Shown here in pieces: positions 7,792 to 15,047 of a stretch of 64,000 nt of DNA. The notes beneath the pieces were generated by a model. That model was not told the DNA's origin, made no database searches, and worked only from the letters and a program-made list of their open reading frames with translations. A program made the translations under genes and the position numbers. Where the stretch lies: contig NZ_FQWO01000009.1 of NCBI RefSeq assembly GCF_900129705.1, positions 1-64,000 on the forward strand, given 5' to 3'. How positions within the stretch are numbered: position 1 is the first letter of the stretch; each line of letters starts with the position of its first letter. The stretch comes from Flavobacterium granuli (GTDB lineage: Bacteria; Bacteroidota; Bacteroidia; Flavobacteriales; Flavobacteriaceae).

Positions 7792-8181
7792 TTATAAATA
7801 TCCTCCAATGTTCAATATGATTAATAAAATTATAAAAAATGGTAAAACAAAAAACAATAACAATACATATCCAACAAAAAATGACTGAAGAATGTCAGGT
7901 AATTTTTTAAAATTACCGAGCATTATATCAAGGTCTTTATTCCTATTTTTTATATAATAATGGACTAGAGGACCAAAGCAAATTAAAATAGGACATATAA
8001 CTACTATGAAAAGGTTGTTAATGTAACGATTAAACAGTTCCATCATAAAAATAGTCAATATGGCCAATGTAACGCGTAATACTCTTGATCCCCAAATTTC
8101 ACGAGCAAACCGTCCATAAATCCTTTGCTGAACAATAAAACTTGCAACATAAATATGGTCAAAAATACAATACATTCTCAT
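7792..8181 (-). CDS. Small three-helix membrane protein (array member D)
   Basis: This 129-residue protein has hydrophobic helices at about 31-50, 55-75 and 100-127 and an aromatic, basic N-terminus (IFDHIYVASFIVQQRIY). The layout of aromatic N-terminus, two helices, basic loop (HYYIKNRNKDLD) and last helix is shared with the proteins at 9898-10287, 10324-10743 and 10817-11230, although sequence identity to them is low. Its ATG overlaps the stop of a 46-codon ORF (TAATG), so translation is probably coupled. It lies between the two toxin-like genes on the same strand. Possible immunity or accessory membrane protein; function unproven. Confidence 0.65.
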   Translation of the reverse strand: MRMYCIFDHIYVASFIVQQRIYGRFAREIWGSRVLRVTLAILTIFMMELFNRYINNLFIVVICPILICFGPLVHYYIKNRNKDLDIMLGNFKKLPDILQSFFVGYVLLLFFVLPFFIILLIILNIGGYL

Positions 8182-8321
8182 TAATAATATTTGTTAACTA
8201 AAATAACTATTTGTTCAGCTAGCAAATCATCCGCTCCTGAAGCATCATAAATAACCGACAACACACTGAAGAATAATCCAAAAAATAACAATACATATCT
8301 GGGCGATTTGATTATAGACAT
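8181..8321 (-). CDS. 46-residue single-helix peptide coupled to the next gene
   Basis: The frame starts MSIIKSPRYVLLFFGLFFSV, a single hydrophobic helix (about 9-24), and ends VNKYY. The stop codon overlaps the ATG of gene 7792-8181 by one base. The arrangement parallels the 57-residue ORF (11236-11409) and the 26-residue remnant (10740-10820), which also precede three-helix membrane proteins. The coupling and the recurrence are the argument that it is a real gene; the sequence itself matches nothing I know. Confidence 0.5.
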   Translation of the reverse strand: MSIIKSPRYVLLFFGLFFSVLSVIYDASGADDLLAEQIVILVNKYY

Positions 8322-8471
8322 AATTAATATTTAATATTTAAAATATAATAAATTAGACAAGGAAATATTTAGCGTAGAATTTAAAAATCCCACATTAACG
8401 GTGTTCCATTTACATATAATAAATAAGTCTCTCCCATAATTAACAAATTTTATGAAATTGTATTTTTAAAT

Positions 8472-8882
8472 TTATGTTTTACCAAATCGTTTTTCTAATT
8501 TAGTTCTTATTGACAACATTATGTATAAAAAAAATGAAATTATAAATGAAAAGATTAAACCTATAATAAATGAAAAATTCCTTCCAGTATCACTTGCTAA
8601 TTTCTGCAATGCTATTTTTTGATTTTCATTTATTTCATTTCCTACAAACATTCCGTCCTTATTCAAATCATACTTATTTAAATTCCATTGGTAATAAATA
8701 TTATAAAACAATGAATTCCCAACAATACATAAGTAAAGTGATAAAAAAGCTAAAATGGCGATAAATAAATTCATATTACTTTTAGCAATAATTTTTTTCT
8801 TTTTGTAAATTATAACTATCAAACTTAAAACACAAATTAATGCTGGTAGTAGTAAATATTGAGGCATGGATATTTCGTTCAT
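8472..8882 (-). CDS. Three-helix membrane protein with an EF-hand-like loop, possible immunity protein
   Basis: This 136-residue protein has helices at about 8-26, 36-58 and 103-125. Between the second and third lies DLNKDGMFVGNE (residues 72-83), which fits the 12-position EF-hand calcium loop (Asp1, Asn3, Asp5, Gly6, Glu12). The topology would place this loop on one face of the membrane. The gene lies 45 bp downstream of the toxin-like gene 8928-9791, the position expected for its immunity gene. Similar membrane proteins with an EF-hand loop exist in Flavobacteriia as hypotheticals. Calcium binding and immunity are inferences. Confidence 0.6.
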   Translation of the reverse strand: MNEISMPQYLLLPALICVLSLIVIIYKKKKIIAKSNMNLFIAILAFLSLYLCIVGNSLFYNIYYQWNLNKYDLNKDGMFVGNEINENQKIALQKLASDTGRNFSFIIGLIFSFIISFFLYIMLSIRTKLEKRFGKT

Positions 8883-8927
8883 TTTCTTTTTTCTTTCTTG
8901 TTAGCTATTTGTTGTTTTGATTTATGT

Positions 8928-9791
8928 TTATGGCACTATGTTTTGCATTAATATTTCTTGTTGCCAATTATCGTTAATGTCATATGGGGTTCCTGTAGGA
9001 TCCCAAGAGCCATTAGTCGCATTCAACAAATCCCACGGATCTTCAAAACGATCATGGAAATTTAAATCAAGATACCCATTAACATTTATCTTACCTTCAT
9101 TATCAATTGTAAATGTCCCAGAAAACTGCCCTGCGATTGTAGCTGATCCTACCGCAAATAAACCTGCTTCCAATGTGAAATCATAAGAATTGTTAAAATC
9201 CCAACTAAATTGAAATGTACCAGGATAATTGCTGCCTTGGGCTACTTGATTATGAACAAAATTTTCAATTTGATTATTTACATTTGTCATCATTTGAAGA
9301 TAAATATCACTAGAAATCACATCGTCCCTTAGTCCCATGTCAAATAGGCTTACAGGTTCTCCATTTCCATTATTGTAGTGACCAAAAAAATCACTTATTC
9401 CCCATTCTGGGGTTGGATCACCACCCCCAGCACTACCACCATTATAAAAATCTGAATACCCAATACTGTCTAAGAAAAAAGATCCTGATCCACCGGTAGT
9501 AGAGTTTGTCCAACTCCAGGAAGAATAACCACTAGACGAATAAGCCGGAGTCTTATCTAATACTATCACTTCATTTAATCCCTCTCCAAAAAATGAAAAT
9601 GAATCACCACTACTACTCATAATGTATGAACCGGCTGGTATACTACTTAGGTTTCCACTATTTACAGCATCAACAAATTGTTGCCAAGTGTACCCGCCAC
9701 TTCCCCCGACGAATCGAAGCTGTTCCTCTTTGCAGATCACTTCCATTTCCTGCTCCAGCAAGTCGAATGCTAATTTTGTTTTGTTTATCAT
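8928..9791 (-). CDS. Toxin-like protein 2: GG leader, constant N-terminus, variable beta-rich C-terminus
   Basis: This 287-residue protein starts MINKTKLAFDLLEQEMEVIC and reaches a double glycine at residues 29-30 (LRFVGG). Hydrophobic residues at -4, -12 and -15 and Glu at -8 fit a GG leader of the kind cut by C39-peptidase ABC transporters. Residues about 31-130 form a constant domain nearly identical to that of toxin-like protein 1. The C-terminus (about 135-287) is unrelated: it looks beta-rich and includes GTFTIDNEGKINVNGYLDLN, then the acidic motif NFHDRFEDPWD and GTPYDINDNW. I cannot assign this domain. No transporter gene is in the window. The EF-hand membrane protein 45 bp downstream is the candidate immunity protein. 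Confidence 0.75.
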   Translation of the reverse strand: MINKTKLAFDLLEQEMEVICKEEQLRFVGGSGGYTWQQFVDAVNSGNLSSIPAGSYIMSSSGDSFSFFGEGLNEVIVLDKTPAYSSSGYSSWSWTNSTTGGSGSFFLDSIGYSDFYNGGSAGGGDPTPEWGISDFFGHYNNGNGEPVSLFDMGLRDDVISSDIYLQMMTNVNNQIENFVHNQVAQGSNYPGTFQFSWDFNNSYDFTLEAGLFAVGSATIAGQFSGTFTIDNEGKINVNGYLDLNFHDRFEDPWDLLNATNGSWDPTGTPYDINDNWQQEILMQNIVP

Positions 9792-9897
9792 AAATTTTTA
9801 AGATTTGGGTTGTTAATTGTTTGTTGCAAAATGACGATAGATGAAATGCAATAGTTGTTGAAATATTTCTGCTTGGACTAGTCTTAGAGATTTGGTT

Positions 9898-10287
9898 TCA
9901 CATTAATGTTCCCATTAATATCAATGGTATCCATAGCAGTATGAGAGAAACAATTACCAAAAAACCTTTACCTATCCTTACTCGTCTAGTTTCATCTTTC
10001 CAATAAAAACGCAACTTATTGTATTTTCCGTTATATTTTTGATAATTGTATATCAAAAGAACGAAAGATATTATTAATACTACCCATTGTATAAATGTAA
10101 AATTTTTTGTTTCATTACGACTATAGAATAATCTTAAAATAAAAAGTGAAACATCAGACAAAATTAGTGTTTGAATCATAGTTATAGCAACTATTGCTGT
10201 AGCCCCTGTTCTTCCATCCCATTTAAAATACGCTTGAGTTATCCTAAAATAGATGTAATCGAAATAAAATCTAAAATTAGTTTCCAT
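9898..10287 (-). CDS. Small three-helix membrane protein (array member C)
   Basis: This 129-residue protein has an aromatic N-terminus (FRFYFDYIYFRITQAYF) and helices at about 29-54, 65-82 and 107-128. A basic tyrosine-rich loop (YQKYNGKYNKLRFYW) lies between the last two. It shares this plan with members A, B and D. It lies 106 bp upstream of toxin-like gene 2 and 36 bp after gene 10324-10743, all on the minus strand. The codons just before its ATG end in a frame reading LFAQLETR then stop, which may be a remnant of the small upstream ORF seen in the other modules. Function unknown. Confidence 0.65.
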   Translation of the reverse strand: METNFRFYFDYIYFRITQAYFKWDGRTGATAIVAITMIQTLILSDVSLFILRLFYSRNETKNFTFIQWVVLIISFVLLIYNYQKYNGKYNKLRFYWKDETRRVRIGKGFLVIVSLILLWIPLILMGTLM

Positions 10288-10323
10288 CTATCGCGTTTCC
10301 AATTGTGCAAATAAAAAATCAAA

Positions 10324-10743
10324 TCAAACCCAATACCCTCGACAAATTTTATTATATAGCAATGAGATAATAAGTGGCGATGCTATAATAGTAATAACAG
10401 TAGTAAAACCAATATATTTCGCAAATTGACTATTTAAAAACACATCTTCTTTATAAGTTTTGTATATTTTTTGGTATCTTTTGTTATAATAGAAAACAAA
10501 ATAAACAATGATACCATAAAAAATAACTGCCAAAATCGGACTTAATATACTAGATTTAGATAATGGTTTATTTAGTGGATCATATAACGGATCCATCAAA
10601 TCTATTATGGTTGAAATTGACAATCCAATTCCAAAAAAGCAACCCAAAAAAATACCTCCAACTGTTAGGGAAGGGATATCATTTTTATACTCCCCATGTT
10701 TATAATAGGCGTTATAAATAATATAGAATAATTTATTTATCAT
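10324..10743 (-). CDS. Small three-helix membrane protein (array member B)
   Basis: This 139-residue protein starts MINKLFYIIYNAYYKHGEYK and has helices at about 27-48, 67-86 and 110-130 and a basic loop YNKRYQKIYKTYKED. It is clearly paralogous to member A (10817-11230), with near-identical N-terminus and loop and roughly 60 percent identity by eye. Its ATG overlaps the stop of a 26-codon remnant ORF (ATGA). It is therefore the second copy of a tandemly duplicated two-gene module. Such arrays of related small membrane proteins next to toxin genes often represent immunity gene banks; that reading is inference. Confidence 0.7.
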   Translation of the reverse strand: MINKLFYIIYNAYYKHGEYKNDIPSLTVGGIFLGCFFGIGLSISTIIDLMDPLYDPLNKPLSKSSILSPILAVIFYGIIVYFVFYYNKRYQKIYKTYKEDVFLNSQFAKYIGFTTVITIIASPLIISLLYNKICRGYWV

Positions 10744-10820
10744 GACTGCTTCTTTTCAAGTTCTCCTTTAATTAGTAACCATCCCCCCGAAACCGCTATT
10801 CCTACCGCATTTGATTTCAT
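10740..10820 (-). pseudogene. 26-codon remnant of the small upstream ORF
   Basis: It reads MKSNAVGIAVSGGWLLIKGE and then LEKKQS. This matches the C-terminal half of the 57-residue protein at 11236-11409 (KSNVVGLAVSMGWLLIKGQLEE). It is joined by ATGA overlaps to the genes on both sides: the stop of member A at 10817-10819 and the start of member B at 10741-10743. It may still be translated and serve only as a coupling peptide. Confidence 0.65.
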
Positions 10821-11230
10821 GAAATTCTCATCCAATGGCCAAGAAAAATTCTATCATGTACTAATGCCAACATGAAAGGAGAAATTATAATTAAAATAAC
10901 AATGAAAAAACCAATAAATTTAGCTAATTGACTGTTTAGAAAAGCATCTTCTTTATACTTTTCATATATCCTTTGATATCTTTTGTTATGATAGAAAAGA
11001 AAATAAACGATGCTTCCATATAAAATTATTTCCAAAAACACAGTTGTTTTACTAAGTTTCATATGATAATACAACGGATCCACCCAACCAATTATGTTTA
11101 AAATCGATAATCCGCTACAAAAAAAACAAATTAAAAAAATCCCACCAACCGTTAACGATGGGGTGTCGTCTTTATACTCCCCATTTTTATAATAGGAGTT
11201 ATAAATAATATAGAATAATTTATTTATCAT
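10817..11230 (-). CDS. Small three-helix membrane protein (array member A)
   Basis: This 137-residue protein starts MINKLFYIIYNSYYKNGEYK and has helices at about 27-49, 63-80 and 104-126 and the loop HNKRYQRIYEKYKED. It is a paralogue of member B. The gene starts 5 bp after the stop of the 57-residue ORF, and its own stop overlaps the start of the 26-codon remnant. The C-terminus (GHWMRIS) differs from member B (GYWV) exactly where the remnant begins, which suggests the duplication junction truncated the small ORF. The role is unproven. Confidence 0.7.
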   Translation of the reverse strand: MINKLFYIIYNSYYKNGEYKDDTPSLTVGGIFLICFFCSGLSILNIIGWVDPLYYHMKLSKTTVFLEIILYGSIVYFLFYHNKRYQRIYEKYKEDAFLNSQLAKFIGFFIVILIIISPFMLALVHDRIFLGHWMRIS

Positions 11231-11235
11231 AACTG

Positions 11236-11409
11236 TTACTCTTCGAGTTGTCCTTTAATTAATAACCATCCCATCGAAACCGCTAATCCCACCACATTTG
11301 ATTTTATATAAAAAGAACCTACACTTATGGCAGCGCGATATTTTCCTGATAAGATTGCAGCTTCTAAATTCGAAAGCAAGTCATGTAACTTTATTTGTAA
11401 TTCGGTCAT
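11236..11409 (-). CDS. 57-residue small protein preceding the membrane proteins
   Basis: I take the ATG at 11409 (MTELQIKLHDLLSNLEAAIL) rather than a longer frame to 11481, because the longer N-terminus overlaps a promoter-like element. It has an amphipathic N-terminal helix and a weakly hydrophobic C-terminus (VVGLAVSMGWLLIKGQLEE) that could lie on the membrane. The half-length copy at 10740-10820 shows that it duplicated with its neighbour. It is the first gene of the minus-strand array. Possible partner, chaperone or immunity component; unknown. Confidence 0.55.
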   Translation of the reverse strand: MTELQIKLHDLLSNLEAAILSGKYRAAISVGSFYIKSNVVGLAVSMGWLLIKGQLEE

Positions 11410-11478
11410 ATTTATGTAGATTTTTCTATGTATATCTGCTAACGTCAGTCTGTGAAAAAACCTCCGTTGTACTACGAC

Positions 11479-11486
11479 CAAATATA
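11479..11486 (-). promoter_or_regulatory. Candidate -7 element for the array operon
   Basis: On the minus strand it reads TATATTTG, the Bacteroidota TAnnTTTG consensus. The expected start of transcription is near 11472, about 60 bases before the ATG at 11409. No clear TTG at -33 is seen, so support is moderate. Confidence 0.4.
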
Positions 11487-11865
11487 ATAAAATACTTGTA
11501 TAAAAAGAAGATTATTCTTATTTTTAAGAAGACAACACATCACCGGAATTTCCCGACAACACATGCGCTTTTCAAGTTTAGAAGACGCAATACCTTCATT
11601 GAGTTTTAAAAACATTCACGCAAACAGTCAGGAGAATTTCATTATTCTTACGGTTTTTAAGGGTATTTTAAAGAATATGCATGAAACATTTGCCTAGCGT
11701 AGAGACGAACACTTCGTGGAGTCGGAGTGACAAGTTAGCCCCTTGCCCGCCCAGTAATTCCGTATCATCCTATATATTAACAAAGTAGGATTTTAGTAAA
11801 TGCTAGCAGAATAGATTGTTTCAAATAAATACTACTATATTTACTACATATTTATACTAGCTAAC
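11487..11865. other. Non-coding stretch between the array and the kinase pair
   Basis: No gene is seen. It includes a short G+C-richer patch, CACTTCGTGGAGTCGGAGTG, at about 11710-11729 of the kind scattered in flavobacterial intergenic regions. It separates minus-strand array genes from plus-strand genes, so it should contain divergent promoters. Confidence 0.5.
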
Positions 11866-12708
11866 ATGGTTGACATCCCTAAGGTTAAAACAGAACTTTT
11901 ATTAGAAGAGACTAAAACAAGCGGTCATGCACCTTTGAAGTTTATATGCAACGATGGCCATCTATATTACTGCAAATATTTAGTCGATTTTGATCCAAAT
12001 GAAATTAACTGTCTTGCTTACGAAATAGTTTCCCATTATTTATTGAAAGTTTTAAACATCCCTACTCCGGATATTGCTTTAGTTCAAGTTTCCGAGGGGA
12101 CTTTGGATAAAAGTAAAATCATAAAAAACAGACGACTTCGTGTAAACCATATTTGCTTTGGCTCTAAAGGGATCGATCCTTCAGAAGAAATTAACGAATT
12201 TGAAAGCTGTAGAAGCAAACGAGATTATAATCGAATTTTAAATCCAGCAGATGTTATCAAAATTGCCCTTTTTGATTTATGGATTAATAATGTGGATAGA
12301 GGACGATTTATCAACCCCGGATTTAATTACAATCTTTTGGCTGTTCACTTTGGTAATAAACGTAAAATAGTGGCATTTGATCATGCGTTTGTTTTTGGTG
12401 GAGCCCAACAAATAGGCCTTTTTAATTCAAAAATGCCCTTCGAAAATCAGGGTAAATTCCATCAATCGGATTTTTACAAGAGTTTTATCCGCTTTATGGA
12501 TGAAGAAGAATTAATTGAAATTGTTGATAATTTCATACCTTTGTTGAAAATTTCGCATAACGAGCTTATTGATACTGTTATTTTTCAATTAACTGATATA
12601 TGGAAATTAACGCCTAATTTAGCGGACCGAATACGAGAATATTTGCTCTGTGAAGAACGAATTGAAAAAGTAAGATTGGTTATATTGAACAGTAAATCCA
12701 TTTTTTAA
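11866..12708 (+). CDS. HipA-like kinase (HipA_2-type)
   Basis: This 280-residue protein resembles the short HipA-like kinase family. An N-terminal nucleotide-binding half contains KFICNDGHLYYCKYL, a segment LFDLWINNVDRGRFINPG with the likely catalytic Asp, and FDHAFVFG in the position of the metal-binding DFG-like motif. It lacks the large N-terminal domain of toxin HipA. No HTH antitoxin of HipB type is adjacent. Instead it is followed after 1 bp by a 293-residue partner (12710-13591), the arrangement seen for HipA_2 proteins with DUF3037-like partners. Kinase activity and role in dormancy or defence are not established for this branch. Confidence 0.75.
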   Translation: MVDIPKVKTELLLEETKTSGHAPLKFICNDGHLYYCKYLVDFDPNEINCLAYEIVSHYLLKVLNIPTPDIALVQVSEGTLDKSKIIKNRRLRVNHICFGSKGIDPSEEINEFESCRSKRDYNRILNPADVIKIALFDLWINNVDRGRFINPGFNYNLLAVHFGNKRKIVAFDHAFVFGGAQQIGLFNSKMPFENQGKFHQSDFYKSFIRFMDEEELIEIVDNFIPLLKISHNELIDTVIFQLTDIWKLTPNLADRIREYLLCEERIEKVRLVILNSKSIF

Positions 12709-12709
12709 A

Positions 12710-13591
12710 ATGAAAACATTTTTTAGCATTGTCAGCATTCAAACCAACCCTATTTCTTCGGAAAAAGTGGTTATGGGCGTATTGGCTATTACTGGAAATG
12801 AGATTTATTTTGATTATTCTAAAAGCAAATTGGGATTACTGGATAAATTGGCTCCTACCAAAATTGGGATTGGGAGCATGGCTAAAAATGCTTTGCAGCA
12901 AATCAAGCAAAAAGTGACTGAGACTAATAAAGTGTTGATCAAAGACCAACAGGAATTAGTATTTGAAAAATCGATTTTCTCTAAAGATTATATTTCTTAT
13001 TTGAATAAATACAATAATGGCATTTTGCATTTTTCGGAACCTGCTTCTTTACCTTTTGATTTTACTGGCGAAAAATTCATGCAGTATTATTACAATTTTG
13101 TAGGTGAAGTTGTAGTCCTTGAAACTAAAAAAGAAGTTGTAACTTTTGCTAAAAAAATAAAACCTGCTTTTGAAAAAGTAGGTCTTGAGGAAAAAGCTGA
13201 TTTAAAATTCACTTTTGACCCTTTAACTTTCAATGGCATCCTAAAAGAAACGCACATACCCCTGATTACTAAGAATGGAGCTATTAATACCATTCAAATC
13301 GTTGATTTTAGTTTAGGAGAGCAAACGGTGGTGCATCATTTGTATGAAACAAAAATTATAAAAGAAGCCTTGAATGTCTTTGCCCAAAAGGCCAATACTG
13401 AAGTAACAAAAATTAAAATAGTTTTTGAAGAACCAATTCAAGGTACATTACAATACGATTTGTTTGATTTGAGTGTTCAAAACTACAAAGAGGATTTTGA
13501 TTTCATTACACCAGACCTATTAGAAAAAGAAACGGAAGTGATTTGTAACTCCAATAATATCAAATTCTCTGAATTCCTTTTGACATTATAA
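12710..13591 (+). CDS. Partner protein of the HipA-like kinase
   Basis: This 293-residue soluble protein starts MKTFFSIVSIQTNPISSEKV and begins one base after the kinase stop, so it is in the same operon. The N-terminal pattern (FSIVSIQ ... KVVMGVLAITGNEIYFDYS) recalls the start of DUF3037 proteins, which pair with HipA-like kinases, but the protein is about twice their usual length. The C-terminal half has an extra mixed domain ending in a predicted helix. I see no catalytic motif. The assignment to DUF3037 is tentative; the pairing is the stronger evidence. Confidence 0.6.
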   Translation: MKTFFSIVSIQTNPISSEKVVMGVLAITGNEIYFDYSKSKLGLLDKLAPTKIGIGSMAKNALQQIKQKVTETNKVLIKDQQELVFEKSIFSKDYISYLNKYNNGILHFSEPASLPFDFTGEKFMQYYYNFVGEVVVLETKKEVVTFAKKIKPAFEKVGLEEKADLKFTFDPLTFNGILKETHIPLITKNGAINTIQIVDFSLGEQTVVHHLYETKIIKEALNVFAQKANTEVTKIKIVFEEPIQGTLQYDLFDLSVQNYKEDFDFITPDLLEKETEVICNSNNIKFSEFLLTL

Positions 13592-14055
13592 TCTTAAAAA
13601 GGTCTTTTCAGTCCTTTCTTTTTTACAATATATTTTTCTATTTTGTTCTCTAAAATATTTAACCGTACTTTATTCATAGTCACGGAATGCAATTCTGCGC
13701 TATCAGGTTAAAAATCAGCGCTATCGGCTAGCTGACCTAGATTTCCGAGCCATCGGGGGAGATTAGTACCTTTTTCATTGGCAGTTATGGAATGTAATGC
13801 TGTATAATCGGGATTACTTATCTTAATTAATTTTGTTTATCGGCACGAGCAAGATGCTCGCGCTAGCAGGGGTTTTATTTCGTGCAGCAGCGTGGTGGAT
13901 TGTGAAATTTATAATTTCTACTCTATTAGTTTTTAGTTTTTACCAAATTTTGCACTTTAATCACGAACCGCACGAAAGGATTAGCTTCGCTGAATTTCAT
14001 TTCGTGCGGTAGCGGGGGTAGTTGCTGTTATAGGGCGTTTTTCTTTCTTCGGTGG
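13592..14055. other. Non-coding stretch with REP derivative
   Basis: It contains small stem-loops (for example GAGCA/TGCTC near 13847) and the full REP derivative copy D. A plus-strand frame at 14052-14327 is only the complement of the decayed gene that follows. No gene is seen. Confidence 0.5.
13873..14018 (-). repeat. RAYT-derived non-autonomous REP element, copy D
   Basis: It has the same structure and the same internal junction as copy A: a degenerate left REP tail (TTTCGTGCAGCAGCG), the first codons of the RAYT gene, the upstream region and an intact REP. The REP here has perfect arms (CCGCACGAAA/TTTCGTGCGG). Four-base losses relative to copy A (in the RAYT leader) show independent drift. 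Confidence 0.8.
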
Positions 14056-14481
14056 TCATTTTACAATCATTTCAATTAAAGGTTCGTCCACTCTTAACCA
14101 TCTTAATATTTCTTTTGCTCTTCTTTTGTCAGTTGTTTTCACTTTGTCAAATTCGTCTATTAAGCCACTTACATAAAGTCTTTCATTCACAGTCATTCCG
14201 GAAAGTCCTTCAATTTTTTGAATTCAAATATAAGTTTGTTCGTCAATCAGCTTTTTGTAGATGTATTCACAGGCTTCATCTTCAGAATGGAAAGTTCGTA
14301 TTGAATGCTTTTCTCCACGTTCTTTGAAATAAGTTTAATATTCGATGGTAAACTTCCCTTTCTTTATTGTCAGTGCTAGTTTTTCATTGTCGTCCGTTGA
14401 ACCATAAAGTCCGTGAAGATTATAATGGTCATCATTAATTCCATCGTTCTTCAATTTTGTATGTAGTTCAAATATTGTCAT
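14056..14481 (-). pseudogene. Conserved hypothetical gene broken by two in-frame stops
   Basis: A continuous 142-codon frame starts MTIFELHTKLKNDGINDDHY and passes LHGLYGSTDDNEKLALTIKK. It meets TAA at 14335-14337 and TGA at 14224-14226, and otherwise keeps plausible protein sequence to the end (GMTVNERLYVSGLIDEF ... LRVDEPLIEMIVK). There is no frameshift. I recognise it as a Bacteroidota family of small hypotheticals of this length. It begins 1 bp after the stop of the 98-residue gene, so it was the second gene of a two-gene operon. Two separate nonsense changes argue for decay rather than a sequencing error. Confidence 0.8.
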
Positions 14482-14482
14482 T

Positions 14483-14779
14483 TTAATCAAGTGTCACACT
14501 GCCAATAATTATATAGTCAAATTCATCATTTTCTTCTTTAACTAAGGCACCACCAACAGTCACAGAATAATATTGTCCAAGGGGTTTAAATGTTTCCTTT
14601 TCATATCTTGGTTTAAGTTCCATTAAGTCGCTTGTCATTTTGTTGCCTTTTATCGGCTTAGTTAATTTAACCAACAACTTGTCTCCGCCACGGTCAGATA
14701 AAATAGTCCCGAAAAGATTTTCTTCCCAATCCCAAGGTTCACTTACTATTATTCTAACTGTTTGTCCTTTCAAGCTCAT
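14483..14779 (-). CDS. 98-residue conserved hypothetical protein
   Basis: This soluble, mostly beta-strand protein starts MSLKGQTVRIIVSEPWDWEE and ends FDYIIIGSVTLD. It has no signal peptide or membrane segment. It resembles small Bacteroidota hypotheticals that pair with the gene broken just downstream (14056-14481). With its partner inactivated, this gene may be a remnant of an accessory pair, possibly of toxin/immunity type, but that is speculation. The frame is intact. Confidence 0.65.
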   Translation of the reverse strand: MSLKGQTVRIIVSEPWDWEENLFGTILSDRGGDKLLVKLTKPIKGNKMTSDLMELKPRYEKETFKPLGQYYSVTVGGALVKEENDEFDYIIIGSVTLD

Positions 14780-15017
14780 TGTCTGTGTGTCGGTTTAAAA
14801 TGCCCTATAACTTGTATATATGCGCTACAAAGTAGCGCATAGCCACCCAGAAAAGGGAGTATTCACGCTATTTGGTTGCGTTTTGTTATTCTTTCAAATG
14901 TATTAAATTATTCTTACAAATCATCAAATGGGCTTTTTATTCACTACAGACCTTTCGTAATACATGAGTTTATATTTCAATAGCCTTACTACCAGTAATT
15001 CCTCATTATAGGCCATA

Positions 15018-15043
15018 AAAAAAGATGCCTAAGCATCTTTTAT
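15018..15043 (-). terminator. Terminator after the XRE gene
   Basis: AAAAGATGC and GCATCTTTT arms (15020-15028 and 15033-15041) with a CTAA loop and T-rich flanks on both strands. It is placed just after the stop of the minus-strand regulator. Confidence 0.7.
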
Positions 15044-15047
15044 ATTT

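Noticed and set aside
11298..11609. 103-codon plus-strand frame
   Set aside because: It is antisense to the 57-residue ORF and its promoter region, and has no coding character.
14052..14327. 91-codon plus-strand frame
   Set aside because: It is the complement of the decayed conserved gene at 14056-14481, whose minus-strand reading is clearly protein-like.
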